Below the pieces are notes generated by a model. The model saw only the letters and a program-made list of their open reading frames with translations, ran no database searches and was not told where the DNA came from. Shown here in pieces: positions 12,864 through 23,805 of a DNA stretch of 64,000 nucleotides. The DNA is from Chaetorhynchus papuensis (lineage: Eukaryota; Chordata; Aves; Passeriformes; Rhipiduridae), in contig VWYX01001145.1 of assembly GCA_013396525.1 (NCBI GenBank), positions 62,001-126,000 on the forward strand, written 5' to 3'. Positions within the stretch are counted from its first letter, which is position 1; each line of letters begins with the position of its first letter. The position numbers and the translations under genes were made by a program.

Positions 12864-15800
12864 CATGTTTATTTGGAGATTTTTTTGTGTTCATTTTTAG
12901 TACATTAAGCATGGACAGTGATGTACACTTGTGAACAATACCCAAAGGTGATGTGGTAAAACTGAAAAGAGTATGAATTAATTTCTATGTTGGTAAGAGA
13001 CTCCTTTTGCTACAAAGAGAAATGCATATTATCAGTGAATGACAAGATTACTTGTTCAGTTCTGCTATGGTCAAGCTGCAAACATCAATGAAACAATTCC
13101 CACTTTTATGAAAGAGTCAGTAAGTTTTGCTTAAATGCCTATATGTTGCCAAAACCATTATTATTGATATAGAGATAAGAATAAGCCGTCCTTCAGTACT
13201 TCAGCCATCTATTCTTCCATATTTATTGTGTTTATATATTCTGTCTTTTCCTAAGGTGCCAAGGGATAATTTATTTTGTATAAAGAAAACAGAGTCAAGG
13301 GGGCAGGGAGAAGCAGTGGGTCCATCTGAAACTCAAAGTACAACTATCCAAATGTTGAGATTAGAACCCGCACTACTGAAACCACACACTTCTTTTAATG
13401 ATTTAATTACAAGACAATCATAAACCATGGCTTACGAATAGGAGAATGATTTTTTAGTAAGCAGTTGTTTTATCTATGCCTTATTTTAATGAATGATTTG
13501 GTTTTGTATCCCATTATATTAGATGACTTTGTATAGTTGAATTTTAAACTATGAATGTAACTGCTGTACACTTTATTAGTGTCAAGTTTATAGTTACAGC
13601 TTGGATGACACAAGTGTCTACCTAATCAGAGAGGCTAAATACTTGGCAGTTGTGTGGAAGAGTGAGCTTTGACATTCAATGTTTAGTGACCTGTTAATTA
13701 AAAGGAAATGACAAAAGTGAAAGAAGATACTTGCATTAAATGTTATCTTTGATGTTAGGGAAGGAAATAAGACAAATGAAGGCAGAAGCTTACTGTCCTT
13801 TTTGGAAGACATGATCAGCTAATTGTGTTCAAGATTCTATCACCACTAATAAGAGTAATTGATTTATTGCTGTTGGTTTTTGGGGAATTTTGGTGGTTCA
13901 GATTTGGGGTGGTTTTTTGTTGTAGGGTTTTGTTTTGTCTTGCTTTTTAATGGCATAGGAGATAAGTTTCTTAGACAGCATTGGACATGATGTTTTTGTT
14001 GATGACAAAGAATAGGTTATATCAGGTAGCTTTTACCATGACACCACTTTTAAAACATTTAAGACTGTGTTTTGGGCAAGAATCCTTTTGCAGGATAAAA
14101 TGTTTGTATCATCCCCGTTCAGTTGGGAAATTTACCTAATTCACTTTCTTGTAGTCTGTCCTGGGAAAGATTATGCTGTGAAATATGCTGCATCACTAAA
14201 TTAACATCTGGTCTTAAATAGTTTCCTTGGGGCTGAAATAGCCCTTGTGGTCTATAAAAGATGTCAAATACATGTTAAAAAAGAAGACTATTCTGGCCAT
14301 GATAAAAACCTGTAAAACTTCTATCTTTCCATCAAAAAGTTCACATGAATTGTCTTGAACATACTGACTGTATGAGATTTACATCCTCAGCTACTTAAAG
14401 AAAAAAAGAGAAGTCATGCATGTTACTATATCAGAATCTTTTTAAAATTGCTAAGCTCTCACAGAGATGGGAAGGCAAGCACAGTAAGGAGAATGTTGAG
14501 CTCCTCCCTTTTTATGGAAGCAGTTTCCCCAGCTCTAGCCCTGCAGTTTCTGGATGATTTTCTTTTGCTCTTCATAAAGGACACTTCCTTTTTTAAGCTT
14601 CCACTGTTGACGTCAGCCATCCTGATTGTCCCTGCAAGAACCACTTTAAACTGACTGTGCCCTCCAAAGCAGAGTTTCTGAGAGGTAATTGAAAACTTGA
14701 TACCAGATTGCTTTAACTTATATACTACATGTAAGTTATTTTATCCTAAGAAACTTGTCTATACATTTTCTCTTGACACTATACAGCATTTATTTCTCTA
14801 GGAACTGATGTGGTTTTTTATATCTTAAGCATGTACTTATGGTCAGTATCAAAACATCATGTTTTAAGAGTGTGCCCACCGTCTGATTTTGGAAAGCTCC
14901 TTCAATAAGATATACTAAAACACTAAAAGCCACTATCAGTACGAGTATTATTTCTGGTTCATAGTAGGAAAGAAAAAGCTAATAATCTTGATAAGAAGAC
15001 TTTGGAAAGAGCAAATATCTGCCTCAAGAGAGGCAAAAAGCAAAGTTTATGAAACTAAAAAAATCTCATTAACATGTTACAACAATTTTGGACCTTACCA
15101 ATAAACAGCCATGAATATACATTTAACTCTGGAAAGTTTTAGAGAAATTATAGATTACAGAGGAAATGTTGTTAACTCTTTTCTCCCAGCAGAATTTTGC
15201 ACTTAGTGAAATACAGAAGAAAAATCCCTTGATAGGTTTGACATTAATTTGATTATGGTCAAGTTTTTTTAGACTAGGTTGCATAAATGAAATACTTGTG
15301 GCAAAAAGAAGAGAAAAAAAGCATTTTTAAAAATTTTTATAATCTGAGCTGAAGAACTTGCACATTTCACATGTGATGAAAAAGAGAAAGCAAAAGACAG
15401 GAGGTAACACTACTAAATTAATTTTCTGTATTGACTTTCTATGGTTAAATATATGGAAAAGGGATATAAATTAGGGAGAGGGTAAAATGTTTATTTAACT
15501 AGCTGGCTGTTGCACAGAAACTGTATAGTTCTCTTTATAGATGCTCCCTCTTGTCAATGTTGGCTTCATCACCCATTCCAGATTATCTGTTTTGAAAGAT
15601 ATATTAACAATACTGAAATTGTTCTGGCTGACCTTTGCTTATATTTTTCACTTTGCTGAACAGTCTCACATCCACCTCCCTATGTTTCACGTGGAAAAGT
15701 GTCCTTTCCACATGGTTGTTTACCTTGTGTTCTCTGATCCCCTAAGACAGATTTACTTTTAATTTTTTATGAGGGAAATGGTAGCGCTTAAACTGTGGTT

Positions 15801-16390
15801 TGAGACTTCTTTCTGTGTGAAGCTATTTGATTCTCTATGAGGCTATATAACTGTAGTAGGTTGGTTGATGGAAAAGCTGTTAAACCAATGGCACTTCTTG
15901 TGGTCTGCATATTTAAACAATGTGCCGGGGGGGAATTCCCGTCTTTGCTCCTGCTTCCAGGGGCTGGGGAGGAACGTTTGGGCCCCAGCCTGGGCCTGGG
16001 CCTGGGCCGGGCCCTTCCCCCCATTTTCCCTCCCCTGGCTCAATGGCACGGGCCCCCGGGTCACTGTGGAGGAACCATCCCAGAGCCGCCGGCCATTAAA
16101 AACAGCCATGAGCTGCCTCACAGCTAAAACCACCCAGCGCGGCTTCTGGGGACCGGCAGGCCCCTCCTCCCCTCCACACGGCCGGAGCGGCCCCAAGCGG
16201 ACCCAGCGGGAGCCAGCGGAGCCTCTCTGCAGCCAGCATAGCTTGTACCGAACTGAAGAAGACACCATGCAGCCAGCAGCATACAAGGGAGCGAGGCTTT
16301 CTCCAATGTAAAGCCCGAACAAGATCACTCCCTTAACATGGAGACTCCAAGGCCAGAGAGAAAGGGGAAGGAATTCATGTGGGACAGAGC

Positions 16391-16403
16391 CAAGATGGTG
16401 GCG
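16391..16403 (+). promoter_or_regulatory. YY1-like site in the LTR
   Basis: CCAAGATGGTGGC resembles the YY1 consensus (AAGATGGCGGC) with one substitution. YY1 sites just downstream of the start are common in retroelement promoters. This is a motif match only. Confidence 0.4.
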
Positions 16404-16461
16404 GGGAAAAGGAGGGTGGAGGCGCTTTTAGTGCGTAGCTTAAAAATGCTTTCTGCAGGCT

Positions 16462-16644
16462 GTGGTAAAAACTATAATATCACAAACTGTTTGTCTCTTT
16501 AATCCTTTTGAAGTACATGGCGGGATGGAGAATCTATGCACGGCCTATGAAGATATGAGAAATGCTTATGCCAGGCTATATAGAAGCGGTGAAAGGCTTT
16601 TAGAGATTTTGAAGAGGAGAGCCTTTGATTTCAAGCCAAAATAA
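16462..16644 (+). CDS. 60-codon frame inside the LTR (doubtful)
   Basis: An ATG-initiated frame of 60 codons lies in the LTR downstream of the GC-rich region. Its middle part (MENLCTAYEDMRNAYARL) is rich in charged residues and could form a helix; it ends in FDFKPK. I know no retroviral or host protein like it. LTRs rarely encode proteins, so the default view is a chance frame. It is listed only because its composition differs from the hydrophobic, AT-driven frames elsewhere in the window. Confidence 0.12.
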   Translation: MVKTIISQTVCLFNPFEVHGGMENLCTAYEDMRNAYARLYRSGERLLEILKRRAFDFKPK

Positions 16645-16971
16645 TTCATCCTTAAAAAGACTAAAACCCTATGTTATGGCCCATGACTGCAGTATGAATA
16701 GGCTGTGAGATTTTCATGGGAGAGATGTTTTTCCACCTCAGCAGATTGTTTCCAGGCAGACTGTTGCTGGTCACAGTTTGGGAACCACGTTAAAGCAGAA
16801 GAAACTCTTTTTCCTTAAATACTGGAGAGACTTTTAAGACCTGCAACACTGACCAAGTCCCATGTTTTGTTTTTTCCCTTGTGTGGGTTTGGTGGGAAGG
16901 AGGGGATTACGGAAGACATGGGAGTTTGCTTTAATTTCTTATTACTTCTTTTTACTTTTAATTCTGTTATT

Positions 16972-16977
16972 AATAAA
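16972..16977 (+). terminator. AATAAA polyadenylation signal in the LTR
   Basis: A canonical AATAAA lies about 140 bases before the 3' end of the long LTR, in T-rich surroundings. Confidence 0.55.
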
Positions 16978-17117
16978 CTTTCTTTAATACAGCTGTTTAA
17001 GTCTGAACCTGTTTTGCCTTGCAGTTTTCCAGTTTTCCTTAATAATCTTTGTTTTCCCCTTATGCAAAATAACAGATTTCATGGGGCTTGGCACCTAGCC
17101 AGCTTAAAACTACGACA

Positions 17118-20055
17118 ATAATGAAAAAAAAAAGAAGAAACTGTTAAATGTTCCCTGTCACATAGTATGAAGATCAATGTTAAAGTCTGGGAATGAAACA
17201 CTAATTCATTCTAGGGTTTATTTGGTTTTTGTATTTGCAACGCTATCAGTGCTACTCACACAACTAGTCATCACTCCTAACAATGACAACAATATATTAA
17301 TTTAATCATTAATATATTAATGTTAGTTTTCCCATGCGCTCAATTACAGTTCTCTATAACCTGCAGTGTATACTCTCACCTGCAATTCAGTTCTGAAAAG
17401 AACTTAAGCATAGTATACATCCCAAAATAACAGGAAACAATTTTTTATTATCATGGGGTTTTTGGCTATTTAAATGTAATGATGTTTCTTCTTTCTCAGT
17501 GGACAGCTGCAACATTTTACAGAAGAAAAATTTCTCATTAAAAATAGCAAAAAATAGTCAAATTATTTTGATCGAGACTAATTTTGACTGTGAAAATTTT
17601 TGATGCAGGTTTCAGAAAAACTCTATCGAGAACCACAAGTAGTCATCAAAATATAGGTAAACTAAGAGCTGTTAAGTTCTTGAATCTAGGAATTCTTTTT
17701 GTAGCTAATTCTATAAAATTTAAAACACTTTCCCTTTTCTTAGCAAAATAAATCAGCTTTGTTTAAGGCTCTTTTTACTGTAGAAAATACAATCAAAACA
17801 ACTAGTGGAATGAAATAAAAATGCACTCTAGTTTTAGAGATTTCATATATTTTACTTTACCTAATGTTGCTAAGGAAAAGCAGAGAGAAGGATAAATATG
17901 CAACCTCAAGATGTCGTTGTCACTGCTTCACTTTTCAAAGTACAGCACTGTGGAACTCACAGTACATGTCAAAAGAACAAGAGGATGCCTATCACTTTGC
18001 AGGTAGTCTAATAACTACAATAGATTCTTTCTGTTGTCAGAGACCTGATATTGTCTTCTGAAAGAAAATTCAGCACATCTTAAGTGGCAGGAAATTCTTC
18101 TCCTTCTCTCACTCCCTCCCTCTCTCCCTTCTCCTTCTCCTTCTCCTTCTCCTTCTCTTCTTCTCCTTTTTTTTTCTTCTCCTGGAAAAGATAAATTCAA
18201 ATTTAAATGCAAATCACATGTTATCAAGTTAGTGTATTGGTCTTTTTTATCCCATTGGTCTTCTTTTTCCTATGTTACGTATTATATGTAAGTTGTTTTT
18301 GACATGCTTCTGCATAAAATTAAACCATTAATTTCTAAAATTCTAATGATTTGAATAATATTTTTTGCTTGGTGACATATATACAACCATAGACCCTATC
18401 TACTGCTCTTTGAAATGACATTTAGTCACTCACTGTAAACAAGGATTTATGATAGAATTTGATACCCATCATTCTCTTGTTTCATCAGCTTAGAACCAAT
18501 AATGAAAGATTTCTTACTGTTGTTTGAAGAAACATCATGGAAGACTCTAAAAAGATGACATATATAAAAAAGAATGCAGTGAAATATTTTAGTAACCAGC
18601 TTATGACATCTTCTGTCAGACTGAGAATTTCTGTGTATTTCCTACACTGTGTAACAGGCATTTTCAGAGATATTGCTTCCAGTTGCCAATATTTGCTGTA
18701 CAGAAGTACCTCAGACACAGCTGTTTCAAACTGTGCTTTCTTGGACAGTGGCAGACAGAGACATGGCAGATGGGCAAGCACCTGCTTATTTTATATTTTC
18801 AGTTAAACAGGCAAATCAGAACCATTTTTGAAATATATTGGTTTAAGCCCAAAGTTTTGGCCAGTAAAAAGCCCTGAAATTTAATGAAGATACTCCTCAC
18901 TGCCATAACTTTCTTCTGCAAAGTTTTCAATTTTTTCTTCCCCCCATCCTGCCCATTGTTTTAGTGTCTATGACAGTCTATTTTAAGTCTATTAAGACCC
19001 ATTGCACTAATTAGGCCATAAGATTTTTTCAAGACATTTTTGCAAACAGTTAATAATTCTCAGAAAATATCTTTTACGTTTTACATTTTACTTTGCTTTA
19101 AGCCTTTGTCTCAAGTGCTAGGAGGAAGCAGTTCCTCAATTTTGATGTCTCTTTATGTGGTTTTTGTTCTTATTAGAGTTCATTTTTTGTATGATTTTTC
19201 TAGGAGTGATTTCACCAAAACTTATGTCAAATTTCTGAATATTTCACCTGGACAACTTAACATTTTTGTTAAATAATTAAAGTCTTTGCTGTATTTCCTC
19301 TCAGGATGTGAGTTGATGTTAAATTTAGAAGCACTTGATTTAATTGCACCATGAGGTGTGAAATGCTTCTCTAAATCTGTATTGCTCAGCTGAGGGCTAA
19401 CCAATTATTTAAATATACATTTGCATAATTTTTTTAAAGTTATACTGAGCAATGCATTTTTCTTTTTTCTGGAAACTTGCCGTGAGAAACATACAATGAC
19501 TGTATGTGAGCTTTCCACCCACTGGTGAAAGGATAAAATGGATTTTTCCTATATGCAATCTAGTTCTATACTTTTTCTTGACTGAATATGTGAAACACAA
19601 CACATTGGATAAAATACCTGTACAACTACATGTGCACCTGCATTATGTGTATGCACAAGAAAGTTCAATTTTTAGAATCTACAGGGGTCAAGAAATGGCC
19701 AACTACGTGGCTCCATGACTTAAGGTCTTCCTTTGACCAACAATATTCCTAATTTTTTCTTTAGGTTTGGCATGAACTTGGTTGTGGTTCTGAGCACAGT
19801 CTGCTTCTTTCCCCTTGAAACAGGATACAAACATTTCAACCAGACATTTTCTGTGTACTATCACAGAACATTTTGCTAAAAAATTACTTTAATAACAGGA
19901 TCGGACCTGGACTACTACATAAATAACTTTGTAGCATGTCTAGAAATATTCAAAATGCTTTTATTGAGTATAATTCAAGTGTTAGTACGAAGTAACTCAG
20001 ATGGTTAGCTCTGAAATGACTTGGTGAGGCTACAAAACCTACACTAACCAGCAAG
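17118..20055. other. Unassigned AT-rich DNA with a pyrimidine tract
   Basis: No gene or known transposon is recognised. A long C/T-only tract lies near 18.1 kb (separate entry). Confidence 0.5.
18096..18182. repeat. Homopyrimidine tract with (CTTCTC)n core
   Basis: Almost every base here is C or T on the plus strand. The centre at 18127-18167 is built of repeated TTCTCC units. The strand asymmetry is seen directly. Such tracts can adopt triplex (H-DNA) structure; that is general knowledge, not shown here. Confidence 0.85.
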
Positions 20056-20318
20056 GGTGCTGGTTTTGACTGGAATAATTTTCTTCAGAGTGGCTGGTCT
20101 GAGGCTGTGTTTTAGATTTGTGCTGAACTTAGGGTTGATAATACAGAGATGTTTTTGTTGCTGCTGAGCAGGGATTACACAAAGACAAGGCCTTTTCTGC
20201 TTTTTGTACTGGGGGTACACTCTGGGAGGAGCTGGGAAGGATCTGGACGTGCATTGGAAGTTGGGGCGGGACACAACTGGGACGGGTGGCCCAAATTGAC
20301 CAAAGGGCTATGGCCATG

Positions 20319-20326
20319 TGACATCA
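20319..20326 (+). promoter_or_regulatory. Decayed CRE/ATF-like site in the LTR
   Basis: TGACATCA lies 8 bases before the TATA box. It differs from the palindromic CRE TGACGTCA by one G-to-A change at the central CpG, as methylation-driven decay would produce. Confidence 0.45.
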
Positions 20327-20333
20327 TGCTCAG

Positions 20334-20341
20334 TATATAAA
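20334..20341 (+). promoter_or_regulatory. TATA box of the LTR (TATATAAA)
   Basis: A perfect TATATAAA sits in the middle of the LTR after ATGCTCAG. Transcription would be expected to begin roughly 25-30 bases downstream, near 20365. Activity is not shown by sequence. Confidence 0.65.
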
Positions 20342-20645
20342 GTGGGGGGAAGAAGGAGTAAGGGTGGCTGTTTGGAGTGATGGAATTTGTCTTCCCAAGT
20401 AGACATTGCAGATGATGGGGTCCTGCTCTTCTGGAGGTGACCGAACATCTGTCCATCCATGGGAAGCAGTGAATTAATGCCTTGTTTTCTTTTGCTTGCA
20501 GGCAGAGCTTTTGCTTTCCCTGTCTTTATCTCAACCCATGAGTTTTCCAGCTTTTAGCCTTTGATTCTCCCCCACATAATGCTTGCTGGAGAGTGATCAA
20601 GCAGCTGTGTTGGGCTTGGTTGCCAGCTGTGGTTAAACCATGACA

Positions 20646-22731
20646 GCCAGATATTTTAGAAAGAGAAACTTTGACTATTCTATTGAAAGGGTTCTACAAT
20701 GAAAATATTCAAACTGAATAGATCACTCTTAGCAACAACTGAATAAGGGGCAGAAAAAATAGGACAGTATTAACAGATGATAATGCAATATAAACTGCTT
20801 GCAAACAGTTTTGAAAAACTCAGTCCACATCTGTTCTATTGATGGTCACAGACCACACACCTGTAGAAGGAAAGAAATAAATTGTCAAATGATGAACAAT
20901 ACTGTAAGAACGAAGTACTAATAATTCATGCCAGAAATTTTTTTCTTTGCTAGGATTAATGTTTTATATGAAATTCACCACAGAGAGAGACAAATTCCAG
21001 TAGATTTAATTCAGCAGGAAGAAACTTCTCTCAATAGGTAAGGCAAAGTAACGCAAAGGAATCATATCTCAAGTATGGGCTTGTAGCACACATACGCACA
21101 AAAGAGGAAACAAAACCTCAAACCACTCCTCCCTCAAACAGATAACTTGAAGATTAGAGTCTTTGAGAAGAAACCAGGTTTTCTGTGATAAATTTCATTC
21201 TTCTGAATAATTTTTTACTGTGCCTTTTCTTCCCATAAAAAGACATTAATGTGAAATAAATAATTATATAACATCTTGCATATTTATTAATTAGATAGAT
21301 ACTGCACACCTACACTTCTTTCTAACTTGGTCACATAAGCTGTCAGCTTTGTCTTCAAGCAAAGCTATTTTAAAACATTTCCAGTCCAGACTTTTTCTCA
21401 TTTAGATAAATGTATTTGTCAATTAATATGTGGTAAGTATCTAGTCTTCTTCCAGTTATCCATGGACAGTTTTACTTGACTGTTTCAAAATCTGATTTAA
21501 AATGCAGTTTATCTTCCTTTTATGAGTGAACTAATAGCATTCAAAAATAATAAAAAAAAGAAAATATACTACATTTTCCCCATATCTTAGCTCTTACAGT
21601 TGCTTCTTAGTTAAGGGCACTGGGTATGAATTATATATCTAATAACTTAATAAAATTAGTTTCCAGTTTATTGTGAGATACTGTTTTTATTTATGAGAAC
21701 GCTCAAGAAAATCTTATATAACACATAATGGATGATATTAAGTGCAAGAAATGCCCAAAGAGAAAGAAGATCCTTATTGGATATAGAAAACACTATATAA
21801 GGTTGTCTTTTGGAAATTTTATATACTCTAGTATTTACCAGTGGACTGTAAGAGATTAATACATTTCTTTCCTCAATATGGAACACTTTATCACTCTCTC
21901 TTACCAATGAAATAGCTGACTCACACTGGTTTAAGATAAGAGAAAGATAATTCTCCTGAAGAAAGAAAAATCTTTAAAAAAGATTCAGGAAATTTGACAT
22001 CATCTCACCTCTGCAACATTCTGTTAGTTTTCAGTTTAGATTTCAGCACTAACACCTCTGATAAAATTGAGGTTTTATTTAAAGAGAGAAAGTAATTTTG
22101 CAGTGATATTTGCAAATAATTGCATTTATTGGTGATAATAGGTTGATAAAAGAGCTACTGTATTCATAGGACAGATTGCAAATGTTGATTCTTGAGCACT
22201 GATCTCGAGAGTCAGGAAATATACCTTTGTTTTGGATCAAGGCTGTGCATGTCCCCAATGTCACTGATATATCATCAAACAAAGTGATCCTGAAGAGCAA
22301 ACAGAAGTCCCTCACTTAACTCTGCATGAATAGGGCTACCAAATATCCAGATATCTGCCTGGACATGTGCCCTTTTCTGTCCAGACCTTGTCTTGGGATG
22401 TATGGTATAGTACATATGTACAGACCTGTGTATAGATATGTAATAAAAGTTTATACTTTCCAGATCCACTAGCTGTTTTACCCACACTTTGGCACAGATT
22501 GGATTCAAAGTCTGTGGTCTTGTATGCTTATTTCTGTCCTGTCAATCTAAGAGGAAAAGACAAAAGGTCTGTCCATCAGGCACTACTGGAAGACATCAGT
22601 AATTATTCATCAGCTTACATTTTAAGAATTCACACTTGAACCATGAAACAAGTGAGAAAATCAACACAGGCTTCTTATTTTCTGAGTATATTTGAGTGCT
22701 TAAGCCCTTCTCATCCTGTCCAGAATCTGAA
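20646..22731. other. Unassigned AT-rich DNA
   Basis: No gene or known repeat is recognised up to the assembly gap. Confidence 0.5.
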
Positions 22732-23056
22732 AGTTCTGGATTTCACATCTTGATTAAAAGATAGAANNNNNNNNNNNNNNNNNNNNNNNNNNNNNNNNNN
22801 NNNNNNNNNNNNNNNNNNNNNNNNNNNNNNNNNNNNNNNNNNNNNNNNNNNNNNNNNNNNNNNNNNNNNNNNNNNNNNNNNNNNNNNNNNNNNNNNNNNN
22901 NNNNNNNNNNNNNNNNNNNNNNNNNNNNNNNNNNNNNNNNNNNNNNNNNNNNNNNNNNNNNNNNNNNNNNNNNNNNNNNNNNNNNNNNNNNNNNNNNNNN
23001 NNNNNNNNNNNNNNNNNNNNNAGTTCTGGATTTCACATCTTGATTAAAAGATAGAA
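22732..23056. other. Assembly gap flanked by identical 35-base ends
   Basis: A run of 255 Ns (22767-23021) is bordered on the left by 22732-22766 and on the right by 23022-23056, which are identical: both start AGTTCTGGATTTCACATCTT and end AAAAGATAGAA. The simplest reading is that the two contig ends overlap and the gap is false, though a true tandem duplication spanning the gap is possible. Any reading frame through the Ns is meaningless. Confidence 0.9.
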
Positions 23057-23302
23057 TAGAGAGATAGACATTATTCAGATGAAAATAAAAGGTTGAAGTA
23101 TTAGCAAATGTAGAGTGGCAGATGTTTTTATAATGCTTGTCACTCTGGCTAATATTTGCACATCAGGAAGAAGAGTGGTCTTTCTGATGGCTCTCATAAA
23201 AATAGGTGGGGAGTCAGGCAAATCGTCAGCATTCCTTCATAAGCAAATAAATATTCTCACGTTGAGCTAAACAGAGGAGAGGATATGAACGTAATTACTT
23301 AC

Positions 23303-23361
23303 CAGCAGGTGACCACTAAAACATTTAGGTCCTTCTTTGCCATACAATACATTGCAATGTC
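23303..23361 (-). CDS. Candidate coding exon (unknown gene)
   Basis: On the minus strand a strong acceptor (TTTTTTTCTGCTTTGCAG) precedes 59 bases that end in CTGCTG and run into the donor GTAAGTAAT. Two frames are open. The one with two leading bases reads HCNVLYGKEGPKCFSGHLL and ends on a codon boundary, so phase 1 in and phase 0 out. The alternative frame from the first base reads DIAMYCMAKKDLNVLVVTC. The phases of the first frame fit the candidates at 62848-62988 (exit phase 1) and 715-769 (entry phase 0). The two cysteines and the KEGPKC segment suggest an extracellular or metal-binding context, but I recognise no family. The splice signals are among the best in the window; identity is open. 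Confidence 0.35.
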
Positions 23362-23805
23362 CTGCAAAGCAGAAAAAAATCAACCAGACTTTCAGTGAAA
23401 GGCTTAGAAGCCTTCAGCTGAAGCAAGCTGCACAGATTTGTAAACTATTCCAGTTTCAAATTGAAAGGTCAAACAAGTAATAAAACTAATAAACAAGGAA
23501 AAACTTACCTACTGAATATTAAAAAGAGCCTTGCTACTCATTCAAGTTCCTTTCCAAAATAATCTTCATGCACTAAGACTTTTCTTTTTTAACAGGTTCT
23601 AACCTGTAAGAGCACTTTTTTTGCCTGTGTCCTCATATCTCAGTTGCTTGGAGATCTTGAGATCCATATGGGAAATTGGAGTCTGGCTTTACAAAGTCGT
23701 TTGTAAATTTGAGGTCATGGACTAGGGGAAAAAAAAAAGACCGAAAACTCTTGTCACTCACTAGTTGGTCAGGACTTACGACACAAAAGTTTCTAATCGT
23801 GGGAG
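23362..23805. other. Unassigned DNA
   Basis: Nothing recognisable is seen apart from the acceptor region of the candidate exon at its left edge. Confidence 0.5.

Larger units (their letters stand above)
9174..15851. other. Unassigned AT-rich DNA
   Basis: No gene is recognised. The stretch contains a 16-base T run at 10395-10410, a short (GT)n run at 11957-11970, a (TTG)n run at 12839-12863 and the longest open frame of the window (11301-11792, 163 codons). That frame is hydrophobic, AT-driven and without a domain, and is judged probably chance. Confidence 0.5.
15852..17117 (+). mobile_element. Long GC-rich avian ERV solo LTR
   Basis: The ends form an imperfect inverted repeat, TGTAGTAG at the left and CTACGACA at the right, so they have the TG...CA form of an LTR. 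The five flanking bases are ATAAC on the left and ATAAT on the right, a near-perfect 5-bp target-site duplication. Inside are a strongly GC- and CpG-rich part at about 15920-16440, a YY1-like motif CCAAGATGGTGGC near 16391, and an AATAAA signal at 16972-16977 close to the 3' end. No gag, pol or env sequence flanks it, so it is a solo LTR left by recombination. A 5-bp duplication is typical of ERVL and some ERV1 elements. At about 1.27 kb it is long for an LTR. The GC-rich part explains the overlapping long frames on both strands here. Confidence 0.7.
20056..20645 (+). mobile_element. Nearly full-length avian ERV solo LTR
   Basis: From left to right the copy shows the opening GTGCTGGTTTTGACTGG (first base of the usual TG changed to G), a GATAATACAGAGATGTTTT block, CTGAGCAGGGATTACACA, AAGGCCTTTTCTGC, the promoter with TATATAAA, GTCTTCCCAAGTA, CCATGGGAAGCAGTGAAT, TCTTTATCTCAACCCATGAG, and the end GGTTAAACCATGACA. 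Flanking pentamers are GCAAG on the left and GCCAG on the right, a target-site duplication with one mismatch. At 590 bases it is close to full length for this family of ERVL-type LTRs, as I recall it. No internal proviral sequence adjoins it. Its second half matches the copy at 2400-2670. Confidence 0.88.

Noticed and set aside
13788..13822. Possible short first coding exon on the minus strand (ATG, then SSKKD, then a GTAAGC donor)
   Set aside because: Only a few codons, a poor start context and no promoter signs; too little to support.
15837..16328. Overlapping frames of 96-161 codons on both strands and a CpG-island-like region
   Set aside because: They fall in the GC-rich part of the solo LTR, where stop codons are rare; LTR ends and a target-site duplication explain the block better than a host promoter or gene.
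22743..23036. Minus-strand frame of 97 codons
   Set aside because: Almost entirely translated Ns from the assembly gap.
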